In this document: piece after piece, positions 39,101 to 42,949 of the stretch
Numbering within the stretch: position 1 is the stretch's first letter
Layout: every line of letters starts with the position of its first letter
Assembly (NCBI GenBank): GCA_964020085.1
Contig: OZ026598.1
Span: forward strand, 17,569,701-17,633,700
DNA: 64,000 nucleotides
Direction: 5' to 3'
Origin: Micromussa lordhowensis
Lineage: Eukaryota; Cnidaria; Anthozoa; Scleractinia; Lobophylliidae
Position numbers and translations under genes: made by a program
The notes under the pieces: generated by a model
What the model was told of the DNA's origin: nothing
The model's database searches: none
Seen by the model: the letters and a program-made list of their open reading frames with translations, nothing else

Positions 39101-39454
39101 ATGATACCATTATGGTAGCATCACTTGTTAAACAGTGGCAGTATTTATCCTTCAAAGTATAGCTGTTAGAAAAGTGCTGGAAACTGTTGCCAGCCTCCGT
39201 ACTGAATCGGACTTTGAACAAGTCCGTTTTTGTGACGTTGACTCGTGGTGTGTTGTTTTCAGGGGAACTTTCTTGGCGGTCTTTTCCGACATTTTGTTCG
39301 TCGTGGCCTCCCTCCCTCTCCAGCAGGATCAAGACAGACAAGTCCGAGCACTGCAGCTAGACGAACACCAACCAAGGCACTGGCATTCACAGAGGCACCA
39401 GAACAGAAGTTCTTCAAACTGGCCGACACGTTTGTGAAGCAAGTCTTAAGATAG
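600..39454 (+). CDS. NUP188: NUP188 nucleoporin, 50 coding exons, 5' end outside window
   Basis: NUP188 is a large alpha-solenoid scaffold protein of the nuclear pore inner ring, where it binds NUP93 and helps set pore structure and permeability. I joined 50 exons by hand. All introns are GT-AG, all phases are consistent, and the total is 4,971 nt with one terminal stop at 39452-39454 (about 1,656 residues). Human NUP188 is about 1,750 residues, so roughly 100 N-terminal residues and the start codon are upstream of the window. Diagnostic matches to the vertebrate protein run through its whole length, for example HPYR, SRWALQYLREQ, AVETQPGLIELFL, KFWENLTHPL, EALDFAGVHRER, LTPDICGILIDQ, SLLMFTMEN and the basic C-terminal tail. 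Exons are mostly 43-160 nt and introns 0.2-1.9 kb. No frameshift or internal stop was seen, so the gene looks functional. The exon list is in the block entries below. Confidence 0.96.
1655..1740 (-). mobile_element. Second SINE family, core fragment
   Basis: ATTTCTCCTGGGTGGAGAGA and GGCACTGTGAGAGTAAAGTG match the reverse complement of the core found at 27930-27980. Head and tail are missing. Confidence 0.5.
2827..3060 (+). mobile_element. Foldback repeat with AAGCAATAGAG arms, copy 1
   Basis: GAGCCACTACGCGTGCTCTC, GATGAGGGTATGTAAACACG and TTATAAAAGCAATAGAGTGC match the copy at 62367-62630. The right arm is degraded. Confidence 0.55.
3148..3327. mobile_element. Long hairpin (foldback) element
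   Basis: The arms are nearly perfect inverted repeats centred at 3229/3230 (CATTCATGG... / CCATGAATAATT), including TTTCCTTTGTTCTTTAC and GCAGGTCAAAATGAAATTCA. The total is about 180 bp, in the intron before NUP188 exon 4. Confidence 0.65.
3460..3600. mobile_element. Foldback element with GGGCCGG arms
   Basis: CTTATTGACTGAGTGGTAGG and GGGCCGGATGGGTAAATATT are mirrored by AAATATTTCCCCGTCCGGCC and CACTTGGTCAATAAG. It starts 15 bases after the donor of NUP188 exon 4. The following 400 bases (to about 4000) have repeated CGGGCCGTACG words and belong to the same mobile sequence. Confidence 0.6.
4850..4940 (+). mobile_element. Probable LINE 3' end with a TGAT-type tail
   Basis: GTTACTGCCCTTATTGACAG leads to GAATAAACTATTGATTGATT and a short tandem (ATTG)n tail. 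This is the form of a non-LTR retrotransposon 3' terminus with microsatellite tail. No coding part remains. Confidence 0.4.
5430..5575 (+). repeat. Dispersed repeat (GGAGAATAATGCCCTAG type), copy 1
   Basis: GTGGGCATTACAGGAGAATA and GCCAATCACAGCATGCG align with GGGTATTACGGGAGAATACA and GCCAATCAGAGTGTGC at 14230-14360. It lies in NUP188 intron 6. Confidence 0.45.
7444..11224 (+). CDS. NUP188: NUP188 exons 9-14 (N-terminal solenoid)
   Basis: Exons are 7444-7551, 8050-8142, 9331-9420, 9818-9883, 10441-10487 and 11152-11224. Exon 9 contains GPIMLAWAVFRY, matching vertebrate APVLLAWALLRH. Exon 10 starts FVRRIGSKALQ, matching VVRKIGGTAIQ. Exon 11 has LVYGLMVIVL, and exon 14 has FHPFLELLKSLAG. All are amphipathic helical repeats expected of the solenoid. 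Exon 13 ends with two bases of a tryptophan codon completed by exon 14. No unusual residues or breaks were seen. Confidence 0.94.
8815..8983. mobile_element. Foldback element (CCTTTGCACGATC arms)
   Basis: CCTTTGCACGATCCGGTCAC through GGAATAAATTATGCTGGGAC is mirrored by GTCCCAGCATAATTTATTC through GATCGTGCAAAGG. The arms are about 50 bp and the loop about 65 bp. It lies in NUP188 intron 10. Confidence 0.65.
9015..9075 (-). mobile_element. Tigger/pogo-like terminal fragment
   Basis: On the minus strand ACAGTGGAATCCCGATTTCT followed by CGAACCCTCATTTTTTCGAA is the classic pogo/Tigger-type end. No transposase is present. A related end appears at 12769-12960. Confidence 0.45.
10630..10760 (+). mobile_element. 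Second SINE family, degenerate plus-strand copy
   Basis: GGGTTAGGGTACTGGACT...GCCCCAGCAGGGCTCACTG...TTCTTGGGCAAGGCACTT follows the order of the 27815-28075 element, with box B damaged and the core truncated. Confidence 0.55.
10931..11095 (+). mobile_element. tRNA-derived SINE
   Basis: The head (10933-11004) folds as a tRNA: acceptor GGCTTGA/TCAGGCC, D-arm GCTC/GAGC, box A in TAGCTCAGTTGGTAGAGC and box B GGGTTTGAATCCC. The anticodon stem is mismatched and the variable loop is short for its apparent GCT anticodon, so it is not a functional tRNA. A T7 run and a ~90-bp tail with TGCGATGATCAATCATG follow. The copy lies in NUP188 intron 13. Confidence 0.75.
11872..13780 (+). CDS. NUP188: NUP188 exons 15-18 (includes SH3-like insert)
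   Basis: Exons are 11872-12001, 12671-12742, 13313-13408 and 13660-13780. Exon 15 begins VYDYLDCVTSYTELL, matching vertebrate VYSFLDKMSFYNEL. It ends in a TPRLLY motif like TPKLLY. Exons 16 and 17 encode a beta-rich stretch (IGTLGKVAP, then QWSYRYSCWKLFALE) corresponding to the SH3-like subdomain that structural work on fungal Nup188 found inside the N-terminal domain. Exon 18 returns to helices with KPIIDRLYMIIQ. The insert boundaries coincide with the two middle exons. Confidence 0.93.
12769..12960 (+). mobile_element. Tigger/pogo-like MITE remnant
   Basis: It begins GCAGTGGAATCTCAATTTTT and ends near GGAGGTTTGAAAAATTAGGG GTTCCA, giving degenerate inverted ends of the same type as 9015-9075. 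It lies in NUP188 intron 16. Confidence 0.4.
14225..14365 (+). repeat. Dispersed repeat (GGAGAATAATGCCCTAG type), copy 2
   Basis: This is the counterpart of 5430-5575, in NUP188 intron 18, with the same order of words and a shared CAGCTGCTACAAACACAAG end. Confidence 0.45.
14498..17031 (+). CDS. NUP188: NUP188 exons 19-22 (central solenoid)
   Basis: Exons are 14498-14585, 15479-15561, 15926-16182 and 16923-17031. Exon 20 encodes VWHNLQQTGFLPH, like vertebrate VWTDLRHTGFLPF. Exon 21 is the longest internal exon. Two in-frame acceptors are possible for it, 15926 and 15935, differing by three codons; the upstream one has the better pyrimidine tract, but I cannot decide between them. Exon 21 contains FHKWRFTGLKDREEIG, matching YHKWRYNSHGVREQIG. 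Exon 22 encodes a helix followed by an acidic stretch. The intron before exon 22 holds the first H/ACA-like RNA copy. Confidence 0.92.
15148..15165. repeat. (AT)n microsatellite
   Basis: About nine AT units lie in NUP188 intron 19. Confidence 0.8.
16602..16771 (+). ncRNA. H/ACA snoRNA-like element, copy A (NUP188 intron 21)
   Basis: Hairpin 1 is closed by GGCTGA (from 16604) pairing with TCAGCC (16692-16697). Inside it are ACCAC/GTGGT and, in this copy only, a 7-bp apical stem GCTGCAC/GTGCAGC. The hinge AAAGAA fits the box H pattern ANANNA. Hairpin 2 is closed by a TCCC/GGGGA-type stem, and the box ACA is at 16766-16768, three bases before the predicted 3' end. It lies in the sense orientation in an intron, as expected for processing from host pre-mRNA. 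The unpaired pockets between lower and upper stems would be the pseudouridylation guides. The target is unknown. Confidence 0.6.
17761..23806 (+). CDS. NUP188: NUP188 exons 23-30 (central solenoid)
   Basis: Exons are 17761-17883, 18671-18761, 19678-19765, 20425-20525, 21154-21243, 21759-21863, 22640-22705 and 23703-23806. This is the best conserved part of the protein: SEAGQSLLNILGTGVDTVD, IKLAFSVLNRL, ASYIYH, LLKRMCLVAPMS, ILEFIATAVETQPGLIEL and SLWHDRRDAAL all have close counterparts in vertebrate NUP188. Three of the introns in this block, after exons 24, 25 and 26, carry one H/ACA-like RNA each, and the intron after exon 30 carries another. Confidence 0.95.
17945..18229 (+). mobile_element. 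Foldback element with 15-bp target duplication, copy 1
   Basis: The element (17960-18214) has ~95-bp arms (TTGATAATGTGAATTGTCCA ... GACGTTTCGAGCGTTAGCCC / mirrored) and an unpaired tail ending in AGAAACTTGCCCCCTTTA. It is flanked on both sides by TAAGTGTGGATAATT (17945-17959 and 18215-18229). It lies in NUP188 intron 23. Confidence 0.75.
18341..18609 (+). repeat. Dispersed repeat (GATTGGCTACCCGAG type), copy 1
   Basis: It shares GATTGGCTACCCGAG, TTTTTTACTGGCAAAGCTTG, GCAAAGTTATGGGCCTC and CCAGCATCCAGCCATCTTGA with the copy at 29567-29812. It has inner inverted symmetry around GGCCTCA/CTTGGCC. Confidence 0.55.
18867..19020 (+). ncRNA. H/ACA snoRNA-like element, copy B (NUP188 intron 24)
   Basis: It has the same two-hairpin plan, with GGCTGA paired to TCAGCC (18935-18940) and hinge AAAGAA. 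Hairpin 2 ends AGGGATATA, so the box ACA has changed to ATA and one base of the closing stem is altered. This copy may be a decaying or non-functional paralogue. Confidence 0.55.
19378..19540 (+). mobile_element. Degenerate copy of the same tRNA-derived SINE
   Basis: TAGCTCCCAGTTGGCATAGCACTGCACTGG and the tail words CTGCAGTGATCTCAATTGTC align with the SINE at 10931, with many substitutions and a broken box B. It lies in NUP188 intron 24, downstream of H/ACA-like copy B. Confidence 0.6.
19966..20120 (+). ncRNA. H/ACA snoRNA-like element, copy C (NUP188 intron 25)
   Basis: The lower stem of hairpin 1 is extended to GGCTGAA/TTCAGCC. ACCAC/GTGGT and CTA/TAG inside are retained although the loop sequence differs from the other copies. 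The hinge contains AGACAA, which fits ANANNA in spite of a changed sequence. Hairpin 2 has CCTGG...CCAGG and TCCC...GGGGA, and box ACA is at 20115-20117. Stem conservation with loop divergence is what selection on structure would give. Confidence 0.6.
20155..20250 (-). mobile_element. Probable LINE 3' end
   Basis: On the minus strand CCTGAAGGGACTACCCTGTT is followed by TAAATAAAGGTGTTCAATTC, a typical 3' end of a CR1/L2-like non-LTR element. There is no open reading frame. Confidence 0.4.
20707..20853 (+). ncRNA. H/ACA snoRNA-like element, copy D (NUP188 intron 26)
   Basis: GGCTGA pairs with TCAGCC (20775-20780), and the hinge is AAAGAA. Hairpin 2 is shortened at its base (AAGGGAAACA), and box ACA is at 20848-20850. 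The pocket sequence in hairpin 1 (ACTTTACCAAT on the 5' side, CATGGCTC on the 3' side) is the same as in copy E and nearly the same as in copy B. Confidence 0.58.
20959..21113 (+). mobile_element. Same foldback family, 3' half only, copy 2
   Basis: It starts in the loop (GATTCGCTCCGACGAAGGGC) and runs to the same tail, ACTGGCCCCCTTTAT. The left arm is missing, as in a 5'-truncated insertion. Confidence 0.65.
21300..21450 (-). mobile_element. Foldback repeat with AAGCAATAGAG arms, copy 2 (truncated)
   Basis: The reverse complement gives GAGCGCGCATATT-type ends with GTCGATAGGTGTGTTTAGAT and GTTGTGACGTTTTAGAATCG. Only the left half of the family is present. Confidence 0.5.
22731..22928 (+). mobile_element. 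MITE with CAGGCGCGGATCC termini, copy 1
   Basis: The 198-bp element has perfect ends CAGGCGCGGATCCA and TGGATCCGCGCCTG. It carries no coding sequence. Confidence 0.7.
23306..23640. repeat. Dispersed repeat rich in TCAGGGAAA
   Basis: GGTTACCACAGGGAAATGGC at the left is mirrored by TCCCTGTGGCAATC at the right, with repeated GTCAGGGAAA inside. This is probably a TIR element. Confidence 0.45.
23911..23943. repeat. (AAT)n microsatellite
   Basis: AATAATAATAATGATAATAA continues for about 33 bp in NUP188 intron 30. Confidence 0.8.
24919..25066 (+). ncRNA. H/ACA snoRNA-like element, copy E (NUP188 intron 30)
   Basis: This is the cleanest copy. GGCTGA/TCAGCC (24987-24992) closes hairpin 1, with ACCAC/GTGGT and CTA/TAG above. 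The hinge is AAAGAA. Hairpin 2 has TCCCC/GGGGA at its base, CCTG/CAGG in the middle and AGA/TCT near the tip. Box ACA is at 25061-25063. It is likely the best candidate for an active gene of this family. Confidence 0.62.
25271..29404 (+). CDS. NUP188: NUP188 exons 31-36
   Basis: Exons are 25271-25334, 26111-26184, 26941-27016, 27557-27688, 28278-28355 and 29319-29404. Exon 31 has PKFWENLTHPL, nearly identical to vertebrate PKFWENLTSPL. Exon 32 has ALEAYYVSRG, matching CLEIYYVVKG. Exon 34 contains a polar, serine-rich loop before KAWRTFLIV (vertebrate SAWRMLLII). Exon 36 encodes MLLERWKR, like ILLRQWKR. The intron between exons 35 and 36 contains a diverged TIR element. Confidence 0.93.
26282..26475 (-). 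mobile_element. MITE with CAGGCGCGGATCC termini, copy 2 (inverted)
   Basis: The 194-bp element has the same termini as 22731-22928, and its inner sequence (GGACCCCTCTAGAAG...) is in the opposite orientation to copy 1. The two lie in introns 29 and 32. Confidence 0.7.
27232..27466 (-). mobile_element. Same foldback family, copy 3
   Basis: Orientation is reversed: the tail GGGGGTAAGTTTCTAAAGAA is at the left, and both arms are present with GTTTATCAACTCAGTTGATA-type ends. The flanks TTGTTATATCCTG and TTATTGTATCCTG look like an imperfect target duplication. It lies in NUP188 intron 33. Confidence 0.65.
27815..28075 (-). mobile_element. tRNA-derived SINE, second family
   Basis: On the minus strand the head reads GGTGGCCTCATGGTTAGTG (box A) with box B GGGTTCAAGCC. 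A conserved core follows (TTGGGCAAGACACTTAACTC, then CTCTCCACCCAGGTGTATAA) with the end near GCATGAAGCGACTAGGA. This is the longest copy in the window, in NUP188 intron 34. Confidence 0.7.
28790..29176. mobile_element. Diverged TIR element related to the GGGCCTGTTTACATGG family
   Basis: The ends are GCCCGTGTTTACAAGGAG and CTCCTTGTAAACAAGTCC, with many GGGTTACCC/GGTTAACCC words and internal TTTACAAGG motifs. TTAG is present on both flanks and may be the target duplication. It has the same layout as the elements at 57357 and 61393. Confidence 0.55.
29567..29812 (+). repeat. Dispersed repeat (GATTGGCTACCCGAG type), copy 2
   Basis: It aligns along its length with 18341-18609 and lies between NUP188 exons 36 and 37. 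It is moderately diverged. Confidence 0.55.
29856..33821 (+). CDS. NUP188: NUP188 exons 37-42
   Basis: Exons are 29856-30010, 30562-30665, 31138-31272, 32448-32516, 33361-33447 and 33630-33821. Helical repeats continue, including FTEAILHLFLSLSR in exon 40 (vertebrate FTEATLHLLLTLAR). Exon 42 carries a serine-rich low-complexity insert (SQSKSGSQSQGNSTSSDP) at the same place as a serine-rich loop in vertebrates. It is followed by MLRTLRHGFLKEALDFAG, matching LLKTLRYNFLPEALDFVG. Confidence 0.93.
30350..30505. mobile_element. Short TIR element (TTAATAATTGGACC)
   Basis: TTAATAATTGGACCTCGTGT at the left is mirrored by GGTCCAATTACTATTA at the right. It is ~155 bp, with repeated CTCGTGTTCGT inside, in NUP188 intron 37. 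Confidence 0.5.
31505..31660. repeat. Inverted repeat AAGATGGGTGCCT
   Basis: GAAGATGGGTGCCTCGG is mirrored by TTCCAGGCACCCATC, with GGGGCC-rich sequence inside. It sits just before a 17-G run (31684-31700) and an (AAAG)n stretch. Confidence 0.4.
31684..31700 (+). repeat. Poly-G run
   Basis: Seventeen consecutive G follow GGGGGTGGAGTTGAG, in NUP188 intron 39. This could be a G-quadruplex former or an assembly-prone homopolymer. Confidence 0.9.
32145..32330 (-). mobile_element. Second SINE family, degenerate minus-strand copy
   Basis: GGTGGAGAGAGGCACTGTGAG...AAGTGTCTGG...GGACTCGAACACAG is the reverse complement of the family core and box B. Divergence is higher than in the 27815 copy. Confidence 0.55.
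32927..33167. mobile_element. TIR element (ATAGACCATTTTACAG)
   Basis: Long inverted ends, about 80 bp each, include GCAGCGAGGCTGGAGGTGAC and its mirror CACCTCCAGCCTCGCTGC. The total is ~240 bp, in NUP188 intron 40. Confidence 0.65.
33850..34050 (-). mobile_element. tRNA-derived SINE fragment abutting NUP188 exon 43
   Basis: On the minus strand GGTCATGGGTTCGAATCCTG carries a good box B, followed by GTCGGGGACTCAGATTTTTTC. The box A side is cut short right next to the exon 43 acceptor, so the insertion sits where the branch point and pyrimidine tract should be. Confidence 0.5.
34055..39454 (+). CDS. NUP188: NUP188 exons 43-50 (C-terminal domain and stop)
   Basis: Exons are 34055-34192, 34843-34917, 36185-36348, 37126-37204, 37316-37447, 37800-37858, 38359-38488 and 39263-39454. 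Exon 43 has FFHEWRFTLPDVL (vertebrate FMKEWHFHLPQLM). Exon 45 encodes a serine-rich linker, and exon 46 has LKILCNSLAMLRQLTPDI. Exon 47 has EPLSFGTLLACLNMAL, exon 49 has SLLMFTMENALI and CRYLRDPGLDPR, and the last exon ends in a basic serine/proline tail followed by FVKQVLR and the stop. Intron 49 contains a GGTGGC-type TIR element at 38878-39201. Confidence 0.94.
35245..35285 (-). mobile_element. Probable short LINE 3' end
   Basis: The minus strand reads GGGTGTCTTTAAATAAAGGT then TATCGTTGTTATTATG, a LINE-like tail with a microsatellite end. Only ~40 bp remain. Confidence 0.3.
35312..35552. mobile_element. TIR element (GAATAGCAAAGCGCGCGAG)
   Basis: GAATAGCAAAGCGCGCGAG is mirrored by CTCGCGCGCTTCGCTATTC. 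It is 241 bp, with a CGATGTTGTATGAGCC interior, in NUP188 intron 44. Confidence 0.6.
38878..39201. mobile_element. GGTGGC-type TIR element, copy 1
   Basis: The left end is TTAAGGTGGCTCGAAACAGT and the right end is AAACTGTTGCCAGCCTCC. The interior words TAGCAACAATATGACCT and CTTCAAAGTATAGCTGTTAG are shared with 54937-55407. It lies in the last NUP188 intron. Confidence 0.6.
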
Positions 39455-40060
39455 ACTTCTTTACCAGGATAGGTTTTCACTGAAACATCTGAACAGACGT
39501 CCTTCAAACTGGCAGACACGTTTGTCAAGCAAGTCGTAAGATAGACCTCTTTAGCGGGGAGGTCTTCACCTGAACAGAAGGTTTTTAAACCGACAGGCAC
39601 GCGTTTGTGAAGCAAGTGTTAAGATAGGAAACTTTATTTGGATTGATGTATTAATTAGGGGCACACGGACTTTTGGGGAAACCCTTAAAGCCTGTAGCGG
39701 GCTCTTAAGAGGACACGTCACTTGGATTGGCTTTCACAGAGCTTCCGGAAGAAACGTTCTTTAAATTGGTAAACACCTTTGTGAGGGAAGTCGATTGAAC
39801 ATATGGCTAGTTACTCGCGGAGGATATGAAATGGAAATTACGTAAATTAGCAGACACCTCTGTAAGGCAAGTCTTGAGACTGGATACATAGATAGGTATT
39901 TGAGGATTTCTGACACAGAAATTCTTGAAATTCGTGGACTTTTGGTCAAGGCGGTGTTCAGATTGACTTGCTGTGGTTCTTTATTCACAGAGGCATGTTT
40001 TATAATACTATTTCTTAAATTGCAAGATACGTTCAGTTGTTGAATCTTGAAATGGAACGC
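39387..40060 (+). repeat. Decaying tandem copies of the NUP188 C-terminal coding segment
   Basis: The last ~85 bases of NUP188 coding sequence, starting around TTCACAGAGGCACCAGAACA at 39387, are repeated downstream of the stop. Anchor positions for the GAACAGAAGTTCTT word are 39401 (the gene itself), 39491, 39572 and about 39748. Weaker matches lie near 39828, 39912 and 39987, giving an ~81-90 bp period. Copies two and three still carry ACACGTTTGTSAAGCAAGT and an in-frame stop; later copies keep only scattered matches. They fall in the presumed 3' UTR, so they are not translated with NUP188. A second shared word pair (AAACCCTT and AGAGGACAC) at 39690-39715 and 40120-40200 suggests a larger duplication on top of the tandem array. 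Confidence 0.75.
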
Positions 40061-40550
40061 ATCGATCGGTTATAACAAAAGTACAAGATGAATCTACTTT
40101 AATGTTGTTAGCACCGTGAAACCCTTGAAGCCTCCGTGGCGTTCATGCCAATACTGATTTCCTTTACAGGTCTCTACAAATTATAATTTTAGAGGACACA
40201 AGACTTTTCCTTTCGATGGTTATTTACCTAATTCTTGTCAACTGTGTATTTGATTTGCATTGATATGGTGTGGAGGAATAAGTACTAATCACTCTTGTAC
40301 CGTACAAACGGAAACAAAGTTAAGCATTCCACAAAACAAACAGGCTGAAAGAACGCCAAAAGGCGCAAATCACTCAGTGCAAGTTTCAAATAGCTCTTCT
40401 CCTACCTTTTTTAATCTTATAGTGCTGATAATTTGATAGTACCTCCTTTCGTGCTTTAAACTGACAAGGGAAATCCCTGCAGTGGAACAATCATTAAATG
40501 TTGGATTCTAGTTCATTTGTACAGTTTTGTTTTCTCCATTTCCTTATATT

Positions 40551-40556
40551 AATAAA
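40551..40556 (+). promoter_or_regulatory. Candidate poly(A) signal of NUP188
   Basis: AATAAA lies about 1.1 kb after the NUP188 stop, within an AT-rich stretch and followed by T/GT-rich sequence. It is the first clear canonical hexamer seen after the tandem copies. No transcript evidence is available from the sequence alone, so the 3' end is inferred. Confidence 0.4.
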
Positions 40557-40957
40557 AACTACTGAATTTTGTATATAAGCTATTCTGTTCTGTTTCCCAA
40601 GCAAGAGACTCTCTGAGGTTATTATCCTTACATTTAACAATGGGAAAAGACTTTTTTTAGCAAAAAAAAAAGGCCCTTGTCAGCAATTTACGTCATGTAT
40701 CTTCCATGAACAAACTTACTACGTCAATATGTTACTACTTGAAGAATTCTTGTTTTGCATATGACGTCAACATCGTCTTGTCAGTGGGCTTTGACTCAAG
40801 AGTTCTACTTGTCTTCAATTGTTTGCTGTACTCGATCAAGGCCGCCACAACACGTCCTTTAAACATAATAACACAGAATGTGGGTGGTAAATGTGGAGGC
40901 TTGCCACTTTTGAGTACACATTGAATGACGGTTTTGTGCGATGTTCAGAATTGCGCT

Positions 40958-40963
40958 ATAAAT
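40958..40963 (+). promoter_or_regulatory. TATA-like box before the 40999 exon
   Basis: TATAAA (in GCGCTATAAATC) lies about 40 bases upstream of the ATG at 40999, so transcription could start near 40985-40990 with a very short leader. A TGACGTCA-like site lies further upstream near 40760. Both are weak on their own, but they fit the exon that follows. Confidence 0.35.
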
Positions 40964-40998
40964 CAAGAGAAATCTCAGAATAAAAAGCGCTCGGCAGA

Positions 40999-41091
40999 AT
41001 GTCTGTCGATGAAGAAGCTGGGAGTCTGGAACTAACCAAGACCTTCGCGCATCGCCCCAAAGGAACAGGTGTTTTAAACAAAATAATGGAG
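40999..41091 (+). CDS. Candidate first coding exon of an unrecognised gene
   Basis: An ATG opens 31 codons (starting MSVDEEAGSLELTKTFAHRP) that end exactly at a good donor, GAG|GTAGGT. The composition is protein-like (acidic start, then KGTGVLNKIME) and differs from the AT-rich surroundings. A TATA-like box sits 40 bases upstream. I do not recognise the peptide and found no convincing next exon, so continuation is unknown. It could be the start of a gene that extends towards gene B, but the phases do not join directly to the 47623 exon. Confidence 0.4.
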
Positions 41092-42759
41092 GTAGGTCCA
41101 CCAAGGACCTTGATAGGTCTACCAGGGTTTTTCTATCAAAACCTTTATAACAGGTTGTTGTGCTTACGTTTTTTTTGAGTGACCCGCGCTGTTTACACGC
41201 GCCGTTAACCCGTTAACTGTCTACCAGCGACCCGCGACTTGAGAAGATAATGGCTGGCACGACTGCACGTTTGTTTCATTACATGTAAACTAGATTGACA
41301 TCCCCTTGTAACAATTCAAGGGAAACTTAGAAAGACTTGAGGCGCAATCAAACCCTTTGTTTCACGGGACATCTTTGTGACACTTTCGTTCCCAAGAATC
41401 GCAAAAAGGTGGTCATTGAATTGAGCTTTAAACCACATGTAGTGGTTGTTTTGCACTGTAAAGAGAAATGGAGTGATTTCTTGGATCCAACAGACTATGT
41501 AGAATACCACCAACTTCAACATTAATTTTGGCAGTAAACTTACTTGAAAGTCTTTAATGAGATCATAACCACCAAATGCGTTTTCAGTAAACTGGGCTGA
41601 AAATCGATCCAGTAGAGATAGAAGTAAGAAAATCATTGTTCAGGTCTGTTTTGTGTTTTTTTTTTTACTAGGTTTTAATTTTTTTAGGCTACATGAAGAG
41701 TTCTTAGTGAATTGCATGGCCTTGAACATACTTAAATATCCCATGAGAATAATTTTAGCTGGAAATGACTTCTTCAAATACTCTGGTACGTTGAAACAAT
41801 TGGCGTTTCTTCCATTCGATTGGAGAGGGACGTAGAAGCTTTGGCAATATGTCGCCCTTCAAATAGAATATACAAGACAACTCAAGACTGACTAGTTTTC
41901 TACGTCCCTAATGGTTTTCTGCAGATTTACATCCTAATATTCAGAAGCAATGTTTCAGCGCAGGGTTTTTAAGTGCTTCTCCAAAAGCTTAGAAGAAGTG
42001 CACTAAAGCATGGTATTAATTTTTTGCTATTGAAAGTTCTTTTTTTAACTAATTATACAATCGTACTTATATCAGATGCATGTAGTAAAGGAGTAATTTA
42101 GTTGAAAAATAAAAACAAAATTGACATCGGATGGTTTGAACAGACCGCCTGTAAACAGCTTTCGTATCTTATGACAGGTTGTGGAGAAGATAATTTAAGT
42201 TCAGTTACATAATATGCAAATAACTGATATATTAGGCTTAAACTTCAGCGTCAAACACGTTGAAAGGGTAACCGATTATTTGTTTTTCTATATATTTAGA
42301 GGTATCAGAAATATTCAATAATTATTTTTACCGCGTGGGTTGAGCTTTAATGTTCATTCGTGAAATATTCCGCACTTGCACGTAAAGGGAATGAGATGAA
42401 AATTTAATATGTTTTCGATACTCCCTTGAGCAATAAAATGATACTTAGAATTGTGACAGGCTGTAAAAGCAATTCCCTAGGGTCGTCTTCACTTTCTATT
42501 GATGTCAAATGTTAATGTTTTATATGTAGAGGAAATAGCAAAGTGTTCTTTGATGTGATTGGTGGGAATTGAGCAAATAAATGAAATTTCCTCGCTTAAG
42601 AATTAAATTCAAGATCATAAACGTATGAAAACAAATTAAAAATTGATAGCGCCCCAGTAAGAGTGTAAATATTAGTTAACGCCCATTTTGACTGATTCAG
42701 CTATTAAGTCGGGATATTAAGACGAATTCTAAGTGCTCAAAGCATCAAGGCTTTATTCA
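41092..42759. other. Stretch without recognised features
   Basis: AT-rich, no repeat family or long open frame that I can support. If the 40999 exon is real, this is intron sequence. Confidence 0.4.
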
Positions 42760-42949
42760 TCGCGGCGAAATTGTGTGGAGAAGGTTTCTTCCAGCCATTG
42801 CCTACAACCGGCAAGCACATAAACACGGACAAGTCACGAAAAAGTTATTTTTTGGTGCACGGAAAAACATCTAAGCCCACTTGGCTCTGAAGGCCTCGCA
42901 GTTCATCGATAACTGATTTTGTGATTTATCTGTCCTCAAGTTAAAATCG
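42760..42949 (+). other. Possible non-coding 5' UTR exon ending in a strong donor
   Basis: A stretch of higher GC content than its surroundings (about 42760-42949) ends in TCG|GTAAGTTCTG, one of the strongest donor sites between NUP188 and the opsin. It has no long open frame. It could be a leader exon for gene B (first coding exon at 47623) or for the opsin. The start is not defined. Confidence 0.3.

Noticed and set aside
39259..39615. Minus-strand 118-codon gene
   Set aside because: Its internal protein repeat is the antisense reading of the NUP188 C-terminal tandem copies.
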